This document shows positions 14,007 to 21,597 of a DNA stretch of 32,624 bases, piece by piece. The DNA is from Sulfurospirillum sp. UBA6790 (lineage in GTDB: Bacteria; Campylobacterota; Campylobacteria; Campylobacterales; Sulfurospirillaceae). The stretch is taken from NCBI GenBank assembly GCA_002452855.1, contig DKFS01000025.1, positions 1 to 32,624 of the forward strand, in the 5' to 3' direction. A program made the position numbers and the translations under genes. Within the stretch, counting starts at the first letter, position 1. Each line of letters starts with the position of its first letter. The notes below the pieces were generated by a model, which did not search any database, had not been told where the DNA came from, and worked only from the letters and a program-made list of their open reading frames with translations.

Positions 14007-14038
14007 ATTATAGAAGTATTGCCACTATTTGTCAATAC
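14007..14038 (-). promoter_or_regulatory. Promoter of the NapGH/TorD operon with the conserved block
   Basis: On the minus strand there is TTGACA (14030-14035), a 17-base spacer and TATAAT (14007-14012). The 20-base block 14019-14038 is identical to 9264-9283 and includes the 10-base-spaced repeats TGACAA and TGGCAA. The predicted start lies near 14000, giving a leader of about 88 bases. Confidence 0.72.
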
Positions 14039-14314
14039 TATTTTATATATTTTTATTTTCTATTTTAAAGATAATTATTGATAATAATCCCTTTTTTTAG
14101 GCATTTGTATAAATATATTCAAAAAAATAATGAATTTTATTTATTCATTACTATTTACTTTATCGAAAAAAAAAGATACTATTTCATTATATATTTTAAA
14201 ATATAACGATAGTATGTAATTTTCTTGTTTTCCATGTAGTGACATAAGAATTTTTTTGATACTATATTGAAAACAGTTCATGTCAAACAAAACTTATTCG
14301 TATGGAGAGGTAAA
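14039..14314. other. Divergent AT-rich intergenic region with several dyads
   Basis: No gene is seen. The stretch holds a spaced dyad TAATGAAT-N7-ATTCATTA (14128-14150), a perfect palindrome TATATTTTAAAATATA (14190-14205), and ATACTAT (14176-14182) with its inverse ATAGTAT (14209-14215). GATACTAT recurs at 14258-14265, where it forms the likely -10 region (T-run, then TACTAT at 14260-14265) for the orfA-like gene. The arrangement suits autoregulation by a DNA-binding protein. Confidence 0.5.
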
Positions 14315-14983
14315 ATGGCTCGACAAAAAAACTCATTTTCACCTGAATTCAAAATGCAAGTGGTCTTAGAGACTTTCCAGAATAAAGAAACTTTAGTACA
14401 ATTAGCGAGTCGCTATAATACTTCCGTGAAGAACATTGAAAATTGGAGAGAGCAATTTTTACAGAATGCCCATTTAGCCTTCAATTCGGTAGCGCCATTG
14501 GAAAGTGTCGCGTCATTAAAAAAAGAAAATTCTAAACTAGAAAAGATGCTTGAAAAAACACGTCAAGAGACAAAAGAAGCAGCAGATAAACTTAAACAAC
14601 TCGATATTACGACAAAAAAGCAGTTGATTGACACAACATCATCTTCGTTATCTATTGCACAGCAGTGTAAAATCATTGATCTTAATAGACCTTCTTTATA
14701 TTATGAACCCAAACCTTCTAATAGTAATGATGAAATCATTATGCAAAGAATTTGTGAAATTTATAATCATGCACAATCCTCAAAAGGGTATCGTGCGATG
14801 CATCAAAAATTGATAGAAGAGGGATTTAAAATAGGGGTCAATAAAGTTCATAAGCTGATGAAAATACTAGAAGAACAAAATGCTCTAAGCCGTTCATCCA
14901 ATTATGAAAACCAACCCAATAAAGTACAAGTTCATTCTCGTTCTTTGCATGATCTTGCACTGATTAAGCCATACAAATTATAA
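14315..14983 (+). CDS. IS3-type OrfA fused to a truncated OrfB, lacking the DDE catalytic domain
   Basis: This protein of about 222 residues has an OrfA HTH (SFSPEFKMQVVLETF, LVQLASRYNTSVKNIENWREQFLQNA), a coiled coil (about 58-98), and then the N-terminal HTH_21 part of OrfB (SIAQQCKIIDLNRPSLYYEPKP, SSKGYRAMHQKLIEEGF, VNKVHKLMKIL). It stops before any DDE integrase domain. A classic slippery heptamer A-AAA-AAG (14614-14620) lies in phase at the OrfA/OrfB junction. Here the zero frame already continues into OrfB, and the -1 frame stops after three further codons. The frame opens at a TTG at 14267, but GGAGAGG stands before the ATG at 14315, and the paralogue at 9596 begins at the same point. 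It cannot transpose by itself, so it is a relic or an exapted DNA-binding protein. Confidence 0.75.
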   Translation: MARQKNSFSPEFKMQVVLETFQNKETLVQLASRYNTSVKNIENWREQFLQNAHLAFNSVAPLESVASLKKENSKLEKMLEKTRQETKEAADKLKQLDITTKKQLIDTTSSSLSIAQQCKIIDLNRPSLYYEPKPSNSNDEIIMQRICEIYNHAQSSKGYRAMHQKLIEEGFKIGVNKVHKLMKILEEQNALSRSSNYENQPNKVQVHSRSLHDLALIKPYKL

Positions 14984-15340
14984 GGTACAATGATTTCTTG
15001 ATGAACATTCCTGAAAAGTAAATACAAAATTTTTAGCTGCATCATGAATAGCTACGAAGTGCTGGTATTGTTCGAGTATATTGTCTTTTTGTTTGACTAC
15101 AAGTTCCAACTTCTTTTGTAAAATTACTTTTTTTCGTAGCAATGTTGTAACTTGTTTTTTTTGAACAGGCATGGTGGGCTTTGCACAAAAAATTAATGCA
15201 GCACTCTCTAAAAATCTTTTTTTCCATCGATAAATGGTTTTACTGTTAATATGATATTGTTGGGCTAATTCACTCACAGAAGCTCTATTTTGCAACAATG
15301 CAAGCATGATATTCGTTTTAAGTTCAGAAGTATAGTACAT
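14978..15340 (-). CDS. Third orphan transposase-like HTH plus coiled-coil protein
   Basis: The 120-residue protein has an N-terminal HTH of the Tnp_1/OrfA type (ELKTNIMLALLQNRASVSELAQQYHINSKTIYRWKKRFLESA) and a Lys/Gln-rich coiled coil (KKQVTTLLRKKVILQKKLELVVKQK). No OrfB or insertion-sequence ends accompany it. An AGAGGG site 9 bases before the ATG argues that it is translated. Its 3' end converges with and overlaps by 6 bases the end of the OrfA-OrfB fusion gene. It is diverged from the other two orphan HTH proteins in the window. Function is unknown: relic or regulator. Confidence 0.68.
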   Translation of the reverse strand: MYYTSELKTNIMLALLQNRASVSELAQQYHINSKTIYRWKKRFLESAALIFCAKPTMPVQKKQVTTLLRKKVILQKKLELVVKQKDNILEQYQHFVAIHDAAKNFVFTFQECSSRNHCTL

Positions 15341-15507
15341 AATAAACCCTCTTTTCTGAAATATTTTTCGTCATTTTTACATCAAAATCATAGCACCATC
15401 TTTTGCATTGTGTGGTAAACAATCGGTAACTAACCTTAATTTATACAAAATAATTTTTTTTAAGTATATATTTATATATATAAATAATTTTAGTAACTTA
15501 TTTTTGA

Positions 15508-15513
15508 TATAAT
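15508..15513 (+). promoter_or_regulatory. -10 box giving a leaderless or near-leaderless response-regulator mRNA
   Basis: TATAAT preceded by TTTTTGA sits seven bases before the ATG at 15521. A start at the usual distance falls at 15520 or 15521. No Shine-Dalgarno is present, consistent with leaderless translation. Confidence 0.55.
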
Positions 15514-15520
15514 TGTACGC

Positions 15521-16192
15521 ATGATTAAAATATTATTGATTGAAGATGATGTCGATTTGGCCATCTTATTGCAGCGTATGCTTTTGTTGGAAGATATAGA
15601 AACAACGCTTGCTTATCACCCCTTTGAAGGACTCAAACTCTTAGAAAGTGATACTTTATACGATGCCCTTGTGTTAGACCTCTCTTTACCCGGTATTGAC
15701 GGTTTTGAAGTTTGCCGAAGAGTGAGAACCCTGCATCCTGATCTGCCTGTCATTATTTCTTCTGCTCGTTCTGATACTCTTGATAAAATTATGGGGTTTG
15801 AATTAGGAGCAGACGATTATTTGCCTAAGCCATATGAACCCATTGAACTAGCTTTCAGACTACGAGCAATATTGCGTCGAGGGCTTCATGTCAGCGTATC
15901 AACCAATAGTTTTACGATTGATCATGAACAACATATGATTAAGCGTAATAATCGTGAAATTCAACTTACCAAAGCGGAATACGATATTTTCTCTTTTATG
16001 ATTGAAAAAGAAGGATACGTTATTTCGAGAGAAGATTTATTGCTCAATATTAACTCGATCAAATTTCAAAGCGGTCTTAAAAGTATTGACGTTATCATTG
16101 GGCGCATACGCCAAAAGATTGGAGATGACCCTAAAAACCCTCATTTTATTCACTCGGTCAGGGGCGTAGGATATAAATTTATCAATGCATAA
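15521..16192 (+). CDS. OmpR/PhoB-family response regulator
   Basis: The 223-residue protein has an N-terminal receiver with the acidic pair D9/D10, phospho-acceptor D53 (ALVLDLSLPG), Ser in IISSARS and Lys in LPKPYEP. A C-terminal winged helix follows (FTIDHEQHMIKRNNREIQLTKAEYDIF up to SVRGVGYKF). It overlaps the kinase gene by 8 bases, so the two form a cognate pair. It lies about 1.5 kb from the promoter at 14007-14038, where 10-base-spaced direct repeats overlap the -35 region, as OmpR-type proteins prefer. Control of both respiratory operons is my inference, by analogy with two-component control of CISM or sulfite respiration operons in related bacteria. Confidence 0.93.
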   Translation: MIKILLIEDDVDLAILLQRMLLLEDIETTLAYHPFEGLKLLESDTLYDALVLDLSLPGIDGFEVCRRVRTLHPDLPVIISSARSDTLDKIMGFELGADDYLPKPYEPIELAFRLRAILRRGLHVSVSTNSFTIDHEQHMIKRNNREIQLTKAEYDIFSFMIEKEGYVISREDLLLNINSIKFQSGLKSIDVIIGRIRQKIGDDPKNPHFIHSVRGVGYKFINA

Positions 16193-17489
16193 TGTATCCA
16201 TCATTCGGCTTATATCCTTCTTCTTTGTGATTGCCTTACTTATCATTAATGGTTCGTTCATTATCGAATATAAACGCCAAATTAAGGACATTGAGTATTT
16301 TACGTTTCAGCGTTTTATGCTAGGAATGCGAATGCGGGAAAATGATGATCCTAATGCCCCACAAGCCCTAGCAAAAATAGGTCTTCGAAATAGCTCTCTT
16401 TCCAAATTAGAAATCAGGGAAAATGGTAAAAAAATCCTTGAAGACTCTTATTGCGATATGATTCAATATCAAAAGAAGCTCTATTTTGTTCCACGAGATC
16501 CTCTTCCTCCTGAAAAATCTCTCTTAAGAATTATGCTTTTAGCTGGAATTAAAGTGTCTGCAGAAGGTAATAAAATTTCGATGAATGATAAACCGGCTCT
16601 GGAAAATATTGAAGAATTTTCGTTACATAATTTGTGGATATTATGGGGAACGATTAATAGTGTTACAATTATCTTCTTTAGTATTGTTTTGCGAAAATTG
16701 TTGCGCTTAAGAAATTTAAAAAGCGCTATTCGCGTGGCTGGGGATTCCAATAAATTTGAAGCCATCCCAATAGATAGTAATGATGAATTGGGGCAGATTG
16801 CAACAGAATTTAATCTTGCAATGAAAAAACTGCATTTAATGAAAGAAGCGCGCACGCTTTTTCTTCGCAATATTTTACATGAACTTAGAACGCCTGTTAT
16901 GAAAGGTAAAATCTTAGCGAGCATTATCAAAGACGAAGAATTTAAAGACCAACTACGACAAATCTTTATCCGTCAAGAGGTTCTTGTGGGCGAAATGGTC
17001 AAAGTTGAAAAATTAACTTCCAATGAGTGGAAACTAGCAAAAAAAGAATATCGACTCGTTGATATTATCGATCATGCTATCGACCTACTTTTGATGAAAA
17101 ACAAGGATAGAATAGAGATAAATGCAGAGGATAAAACACCTGTATTATTGGTAGATTTTGAACTTTTCTCGACAGCCATCAAAAACTTGATTGACAATGC
17201 GCTTAAATATTCTAAAGATCATATAGTGATTGATATTTATCAAGATAGTCTTAGAATTGGAAATACAGGAGAAAAAATACCAGAACAACGCCTTGATTTT
17301 ACTCGAGCGTTTAATCGTGAAGTAGAAAGCACAAATTCAGGACTAGGTTTAGGCTTATATATTGCTAATCAAATTTTTCTGAAACATGACTGTGAACTAA
17401 CATACCAATATATCAATACAACAAATTACTTTTTACTTCATTTTATGGCCGTAAGTAATAATTTGCTTGAATTAAAAAGTAAAGTGTAG
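16185..17489 (+). CDS. Membrane sensor histidine kinase, partner of the response regulator
   Basis: The 434-residue protein has membrane helices at about 5-25 and 150-171, enclosing a periplasmic sensor of about 120 residues without a recognised fold. A HAMP linker (about 172-222, SNDELGQIATEFN) follows. The H box FLRNILHELRTPVMKG has the phospho-acceptor at H232, and the N box (NLIDNALKYSKD) and G2 box (SGLGLGLYIA) are intact. The G1 region reads IGNTGEKI, a mild departure from DxGxG. HELRTPVMKGK is characteristic of ArsS-like kinases in this phylum. The tail after the G box is short. It presumably senses a respiratory substrate or redox signal outside the cytoplasmic membrane. Confidence 0.92.
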   Translation: MHNVSIIRLISFFFVIALLIINGSFIIEYKRQIKDIEYFTFQRFMLGMRMRENDDPNAPQALAKIGLRNSSLSKLEIRENGKKILEDSYCDMIQYQKKLYFVPRDPLPPEKSLLRIMLLAGIKVSAEGNKISMNDKPALENIEEFSLHNLWILWGTINSVTIIFFSIVLRKLLRLRNLKSAIRVAGDSNKFEAIPIDSNDELGQIATEFNLAMKKLHLMKEARTLFLRNILHELRTPVMKGKILASIIKDEEFKDQLRQIFIRQEVLVGEMVKVEKLTSNEWKLAKKEYRLVDIIDHAIDLLLMKNKDRIEINAEDKTPVLLVDFELFSTAIKNLIDNALKYSKDHIVIDIYQDSLRIGNTGEKIPEQRLDFTRAFNREVESTNSGLGLGLYIANQIFLKHDCELTYQYINTTNYFLLHFMAVSNNLLELKSKV

Positions 17490-17563
17490 TAAAGGTGTTT
17501 AGATTTAGCAGTACATGTTTCGAGTTTTGATTGATGAAAAATAGTTGAAAGTTTATCATATTA

Positions 17564-17639
17564 TGGTGGAGTGTAGGGGGATCGAACCCCTGACCTCAAC
17601 GCTGCCAGCGTTGCGCTCTCCCAGCTGAGCTAACACCCC
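17564..17639 (-). tRNA. tRNA-Ala (GGC anticodon)
   Basis: The 76-base minus-strand cloverleaf includes an encoded CCA end (17564-17566). The acceptor GGGGTGT/ACACTCC contains the G3-U70 wobble pair that identifies alanine tRNA. The anticodon stem CAACG/CGTTG encloses the loop CTGGCAG with anticodon GGC (17604-17606). The T loop is GGTTCGATCCC. It is a single gene with no companion tRNAs nearby. Confidence 0.97.
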
Positions 17640-17690
17640 GATGTAGAAGAAAAAAAGTATTTTAACCAAGCAAAACTTAAAATTCTTCTT

Positions 17691-18221
17691 TTATGCTGCA
17701 AATTGTTTTGATTTTTCTGCTTTTATTGTGGCATATGCCTCTTGAATTTGTTGAAACTTTACTGTAAAATCTTTGAGTTTTGTTTCATTCTTGCCTTCGA
17801 TAGTATCCGGGTGATACGTTTTTGCTAAACGAAGGTATTTTCTACGAATACTTTCTAAACTCTCCTGTTCATGGGCATTCAATAAATAATAAGGATTGTA
17901 TGGTTTATGATAGGTCTGTTTAGAATGATATACCACTTTTTTTGTGACAAGTTTGATGGGTTTTTCTGACGCTAAGAGAAGTTTTTGAAGAAATGATGCG
18001 TTGTGGGTTTTCGAAGCGATAGTGCACAACCGATACAGAGAAACTAAAAATGATCTTCGTTGGTGGGGATTTTCGTTACGAATGGCAAAATTAATGAGTG
18101 TTTCGTTTACCCAATAGGAACGACCTAATGTGCTATTAAGCACGTGTTTTACATGTAAATAGTGTGAAGATGCCTCTGAGATATGGATACAAATACAATC
18201 AGCTGTAAGACGTAGTTGCAT
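17691..18221 (-). CDS. J-domain (DnaJ-like) protein
   Basis: The 176-residue protein has a C-terminal J domain: NPYYLLNAHEQESLESIRRKYLRLAKTYHPD with the diagnostic HPD, followed by FQQIQEAYATIKAEK. This domain stimulates DnaK ATPase. The N-terminal about 110 residues (LRLTADCICIHISE, RRSFLVSLYRLCTIASK) form an uncharacterised domain that probably selects the client. This C-terminal placement of the J domain is seen in a conserved Campylobacterota family. A perfect AAGGAGG site precedes the ATG. The gene stands alone between the tRNA and the divergent chemosensory operon. Confidence 0.85.
   Translation of the reverse strand: MQLRLTADCICIHISEASSHYLHVKHVLNSTLGRSYWVNETLINFAIRNENPHQRRSFLVSLYRLCTIASKTHNASFLQKLLLASEKPIKLVTKKVVYHSKQTYHKPYNPYYLLNAHEQESLESIRRKYLRLAKTYHPDTIEGKNETKLKDFTVKFQQIQEAYATIKAEKSKQFAA
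18149..18158. repeat. TTACATGTAA palindrome, copy 4 (inside the J-domain gene)
   Basis: On the coding strand this reads TTA CAT GTA AAA, Leu-His-Val-Lys. Confidence 0.9.
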
Positions 18222-18320
18222 GAAGCCTCCTTAGTTGAAAGATAGAAGCAAAATCGATTCCTCCTTACAGAAATGCTGAAATAATGGGCTTTTATTAACG
18301 GGTTTTTAATATTTTTTAGT

Positions 18321-18326
18321 TATGAT
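18321..18326 (+). promoter_or_regulatory. Probable promoter (-10) of the chemosensory operon
   Basis: TATGAT preceded by the T-rich ATTTTTTAGT matches the phylum's sigma-70 pattern and lies 55 bases before the first gene. No sigma-54 or sigma-28 consensus was seen. Confidence 0.45.
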
Positions 18327-18380
18327 TTAGCACTATGACGAAAAATTATCAATAGCCTTATTAGATACAAAGGGGATTAT

Positions 18381-18767
18381 ATGAGTAAACGTGTTATTTT
18401 AGTTGATGACTCCAAAACAATTCTTGCAACAGCTCAAATGGCGCTAGAAGAGATGACGCAACAAGGAGTGATTCAATTTGCGACGTATCTCAATCCTGTC
18501 GAATTACTGGATGCTTTATTAATGGGTAATGAAGATTATGATCTTTTAATTAGTGACATTAACATGGCACAAATGAGTGGACTTGATCTTGCGACTCAAC
18601 TTAAATCTCACGAAAAATTTAAAAATAGACCTATTCTTATATTAACTACGGAGAGCTCACCCGAAATGAAGGCGAGAGGCAAAGCCATTGGCGTGACAGG
18701 CTGGATGGTAAAACCTTTTAGTGATGACAAGCTTGTGAAAGCTATTACGATGGTATTAGGGCTATAA
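18381..18767 (+). CDS. cheY: CheY-type single-domain response regulator
   Basis: The 128-residue receiver without output domain has acidic pair D9/D10, phospho-acceptor D59 (LLISDINM), Thr in LILTTES and Lys in MVKPF. Its pattern is that of CheY proteins acting on motors or other targets. It heads the chemosensory operon, preceded by AAAGGGGA. The cheW stop-to-start gap is 2 bases. A second stand-alone receiver at 31360-31740 belongs to the convergent operon, so at least two CheY-like proteins compete for CheA phosphoryl groups. Confidence 0.92.
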   Translation: MSKRVILVDDSKTILATAQMALEEMTQQGVIQFATYLNPVELLDALLMGNEDYDLLISDINMAQMSGLDLATQLKSHEKFKNRPILILTTESSPEMKARGKAIGVTGWMVKPFSDDKLVKAITMVLGL

Positions 18768-18769
18768 AA

Positions 18770-19282
18770 ATGGAAAAATCAAATAAACATGCGGATTCGA
18801 AAAGCATGCAACGCTTTTTGACGTTTTATTTGGAAGATGAAGTGTATGGTGTACATATCTCTGATGTAAAAGAGATTATCGCCATGATGAAAACAACTCC
18901 TGTCCCCAAAACACCTAAGTTTATACAAGGGGTTATGAATCTAAGGGGTAATATCATTCCTGTGGTGGATATGCGTCTTAAATTTGAGATGCCTTCTATC
19001 CCTGCACAAATGTACACCGCTATTGTGATTATCAAATTGGGCGAAAAACAGATTGGTTTTATTGTCGATAAAGTTGAAGAAGTCATTAATGTGGAAGAAG
19101 AACATCTCTCTTTGCCACCGGAATTTGGAGCACAGATAGATACCCGTTTTATTAAAAACATGGCGCAACATAAAAATAAAGTCGTCATGATTTTAGACCT
19201 TATTGCTCTTTTTGGTGAAGAAGAGTTAAGCATCGTACAAAATCTTAGTAAATCAAACAGCGATATGGCAAAGGAGAAGTAA
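18770..19282 (+). CDS. cheW: CheW coupling protein
   Basis: The 170-residue protein has the CheW beta-barrel signatures FYLEDEVYGVHISDVKEII, GVMNLRGNIIPVVDMR and IGFIVDKVEEVI, which bridge the MCP and CheA. It ends with an unconserved polar tail. It is immediately followed by the MCP gene with no gap, as for a dedicated signalling complex. Confidence 0.95.
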   Translation: MEKSNKHADSKSMQRFLTFYLEDEVYGVHISDVKEIIAMMKTTPVPKTPKFIQGVMNLRGNIIPVVDMRLKFEMPSIPAQMYTAIVIIKLGEKQIGFIVDKVEEVINVEEEHLSLPPEFGAQIDTRFIKNMAQHKNKVVMILDLIALFGEEELSIVQNLSKSNSDMAKEK

Positions 19283-21262
19283 ATGAAAAAGGCAACGTTA
19301 GGATTTAGAATCTCATTAGGATTTGGTATCCTAGTCTTTATTATTGTAGTTTTAGGCACAATTGGTGTAGTAAATATGCGTAATGCTTCTTCAGCAGCCA
19401 CAAAGCTTGCTGTGACATATGTCCCTGAGGTGCAGTTGGCGACAGATATTTTTAAAGTATCGAATCAAATTCGTTATGAAATGCGCGCGTTTATGCTAAG
19501 TGACAATGAAGCAGCGCTGGCAAATGCCAAAAAAGCTTTTACAGAGTTAAAAACGTATTTGGATGAAGCTGATGCTCATGCCAAAAAATATAATCTAAAA
19601 AATCTTCAAGACAATAAAAAAATTGCTGCTTCTGCGCTTGAACGATATATCGAGGCAACCGATAAGAGCGAAAAAATCTTGGCGCGTAAAAAAGTTTTAG
19701 ATGCGCAAATGGTTGATAATGCAGCATTATTTGTCAAAAGTGTTGATGAGTATATGGCGTCACTTAAAAGCTCACTGGATGATGACTTAAAAAGTGAAAG
19801 ACTCGATAAAACAAAACTTGCTAACCGAGGAGAAAAATTTGCCAATCTTCATACTATTATCAGTGTCACAGCAGCTGCTAGAGTTTATGGACAGCGTGCA
19901 CAGTTGAAAAATGACGTTTCATTGATTGAAGGAGTACTTCCAAAATTTGAGACAGGTTATAAACTACTAACTGATATGCGCGCAACAACATTGAAAACTT
20001 CAAACCTTGAACACCTTAAAAACGTTGAACAAGCGATGCGAACGTATGAGGCGTCTATGCGAGGTTTTGTAAGTATCATGCAAGAAAGTAGCACTGAATC
20101 TAAAATCATGATAACGCTTGCTAATGAAATGCTTAGTGCCGTAGAAGCTGTTGTCGATGATGGTCTAGAAAATGTTAAAACCGTCTCAACAGAGACATCT
20201 GATTCACTAAGTACGGCTTCTCTTATTATGATTATTGGATTAGTGATAGCAATTATCTTAAGTTTATTAAGTGCTTATATTATTATTAAAAGTGTTGTGA
20301 AAGTCGTAGTTGATTCTGTAAAATCTCTCTCTGAGGGAACCTCTCAAGTGGTTAGCGCGAGTGAACAAATCAGCTCCGCTTCTGTTTCGTTAGCGGAAGG
20401 TGCAAGTTCTCAAGCGAGCAGTGTGGAAGAGGTGAGTGCGACCATTGAGCAAGCAACAGCAAGCAATAATCAAAATGCTGACAATAGCCGTGAAGCTAAT
20501 ATTTTAGCGCAACACTCCAATGATGCGGCTCGTCAAGGCAATCAACAAGTGGCTGATTTAATGGTTGCTATGGAAAAAATCACTGATTCTTCACAGAAAA
20601 TTGCCAAAATTATTAAAACGATTGATGAAATTGCGTTTCAAACGAACCTGTTAGCGCTCAATGCCGCTGTTGAAGCCGCGCGTGCAGGTGAACACGGTTT
20701 AGGTTTTGCCGTTGTCGCAGAAGAGGTGAAAAACTTGGCTGAGCGCAGTGCGGGTGCGGCTAAAGAGATTACAGGAATTATTGAGGCGAGCATTGATCAG
20801 GTAAAAATGGGAACAGAGGTTGCCAATCGTACCAAAGAGTCTTTCAGTGAAATTTTAATGAGTATTAAAAAAACATCTGATCTTATCGGTGAAATTGCCA
20901 TTTCAGCCAAAGAACAAGCAGAGGGTATGAATCAAATCGCAACAGCGATGGGGTCAGTAGACCAAATCACACAGCAAAATGCATCTGCGAGTGAAGAAAC
21001 CGCTGCCGCGGCAGAAGAGTTAAATGCTCAAGCGTTATCTATGTTAGAGAGTGTCGCGGAAATGGCAGCCCTTGCAGGGTATGATATGGGCAAAGAGAGC
21101 CTTAAAACAACGCCAGCACATAAACGTGTTGCATCGCTCAGCATGGCGCCAAAACGCCTCAGCATTGCACCTAAAAAAGCAAAAAGCACATTGAATACGA
21201 CGTCAAAAAGAAACAATGAAGAGGTTTTCCCTCTTGATGAAGATGATTTAAAAGAGTTTTAG
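19283..21262 (+). CDS. Methyl-accepting chemotaxis protein with a large helical ligand domain
   Basis: The 659-residue protein has membrane helices at about 9-31 and 311-335. The 280-residue periplasmic part is nearly all helix and looks like an HBM-type helical bimodular sensor. The cytoplasmic signalling domain has the conserved tip [20 protein letters not shown] and [17 protein letters not shown]. No clear HAMP sequence is evident after helix 2. The C terminus is a basic linker ([14 protein letters not shown]) ending in an acidic tail DEDDLKEF, which resembles the tails of the kinase-like protein at 24479 and the regulator at 28398. It lacks the NWETF-type CheR site. Ligand unknown. Confidence 0.93.
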   Translation: MKKATLGFRISLGFGILVFIIVVLGTIGVVNMRNASSAATKLAVTYVPEVQLATDIFKVSNQIRYEMRAFMLSDNEAALANAKKAFTELKTYLDEADAHAKKYNLKNLQDNKKIAASALERYIEATDKSEKILARKKVLDAQMVDNAALFVKSVDEYMASLKSSLDDDLKSERLDKTKLANRGEKFANLHTIISVTAAARVYGQRAQLKNDVSLIEGVLPKFETGYKLLTDMRATTLKTSNLEHLKNVEQAMRTYEASMRGFVSIMQESSTESKIMITLANEMLSAVEAVVDDGLENVKTVSTETSDSLSTASLIMIIGLVIAIILSLLSAYIIIKSVVKVVVDSVKSLSEGTSQVVSASEQISSASVSLAEGASSQASSVEEVSATIEQATASNNQNADNSREANILAQHSNDAARQGNQQVADLMVAMEKITDSSQKIAKIIKTIDEIAFQTNLLALNAAVEAARAGEHGLGFAVVAEEVKNLAERSAGAAKEITGIIEASIDQVKMGTEVANRTKESFSEILMSIKKTSDLIGEIAISAKEQAEGMNQIATAMGSVDQITQQNASASEETAAAAEELNAQALSMLESVAEMAALAGYDMGKESLKTTPAHKRVASLSMAPKRLSIAPKKAKSTLNTTSKRNNEEVFPLDEDDLKEF

Positions 21263-21327
21263 TTCGGTTGCTTTTTACAGGTTTGTGTAAGGCGTAGTAT
21301 AAAATTTCTTTTGAATGAAGGTGTATG

Positions 21328-21597
21328 ATGTATATAGATGGCGATGTCCTTGAACTTGACCTTGAGATGGACTTAGAAGAGGTAAAAGCGTTAGAGATTT
21401 TTATCAAAGATAGACTTGCTTATGTTGAAGAGATTGTTTTATTACGTTCCAACGATAGCATACCTTCAACATCAGCGCTCTTCTCATTACTCTTTTTTAT
21501 TAAAGCTCAAAAGCCTTCAATAAAGATAGAGTTTATGGAGACGATGAGTCTTAATCTAGAAACATACGGTACAATGTATTGGACAGCGAATGAGTAA
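21328..21597 (+). CDS. Small protein preceding cheA, possible STAS-like fold
   Basis: The acidic protein of about 89 residues has a strand/helix alternation: YIDGDVLELDL, MDLEEVKALEIFIKDRL, EEIVLLRSND, SIPSTSALFSLLFFIKA, KIEFME. The Ser-Thr-Ser-Ala-Leu segment before a helix is reminiscent of STAS domains, where a Ser here can be phosphorylated, but similarity is weak. Two ATGs stand together at 21325 and 21328; AAGG is better spaced for the second. The end overlaps cheA by 8 bases, so translation is coupled. It may regulate or tether CheA. I cannot name it with confidence. Confidence 0.6.
   Translation: MYIDGDVLELDLEMDLEEVKALEIFIKDRLAYVEEIVLLRSNDSIPSTSALFSLLFFIKAQKPSIKIEFMETMSLNLETYGTMYWTANE

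Noticed and set aside
14267..15340. A complete insertion sequence spanning the OrfA-OrfB fusion and the minus-strand HTH gene
   Set aside because: No DDE domain, no terminal inverted repeats and no target duplication are visible, and the genes converge rather than form one element.
18231..18380. Sigma-54 or flagellar sigma-28 promoter for the chemosensory operon
   Set aside because: No GG-N10-GC pair or sigma-28 consensus found. A sigma-70 type TATGAT with T-rich upstream fits better.
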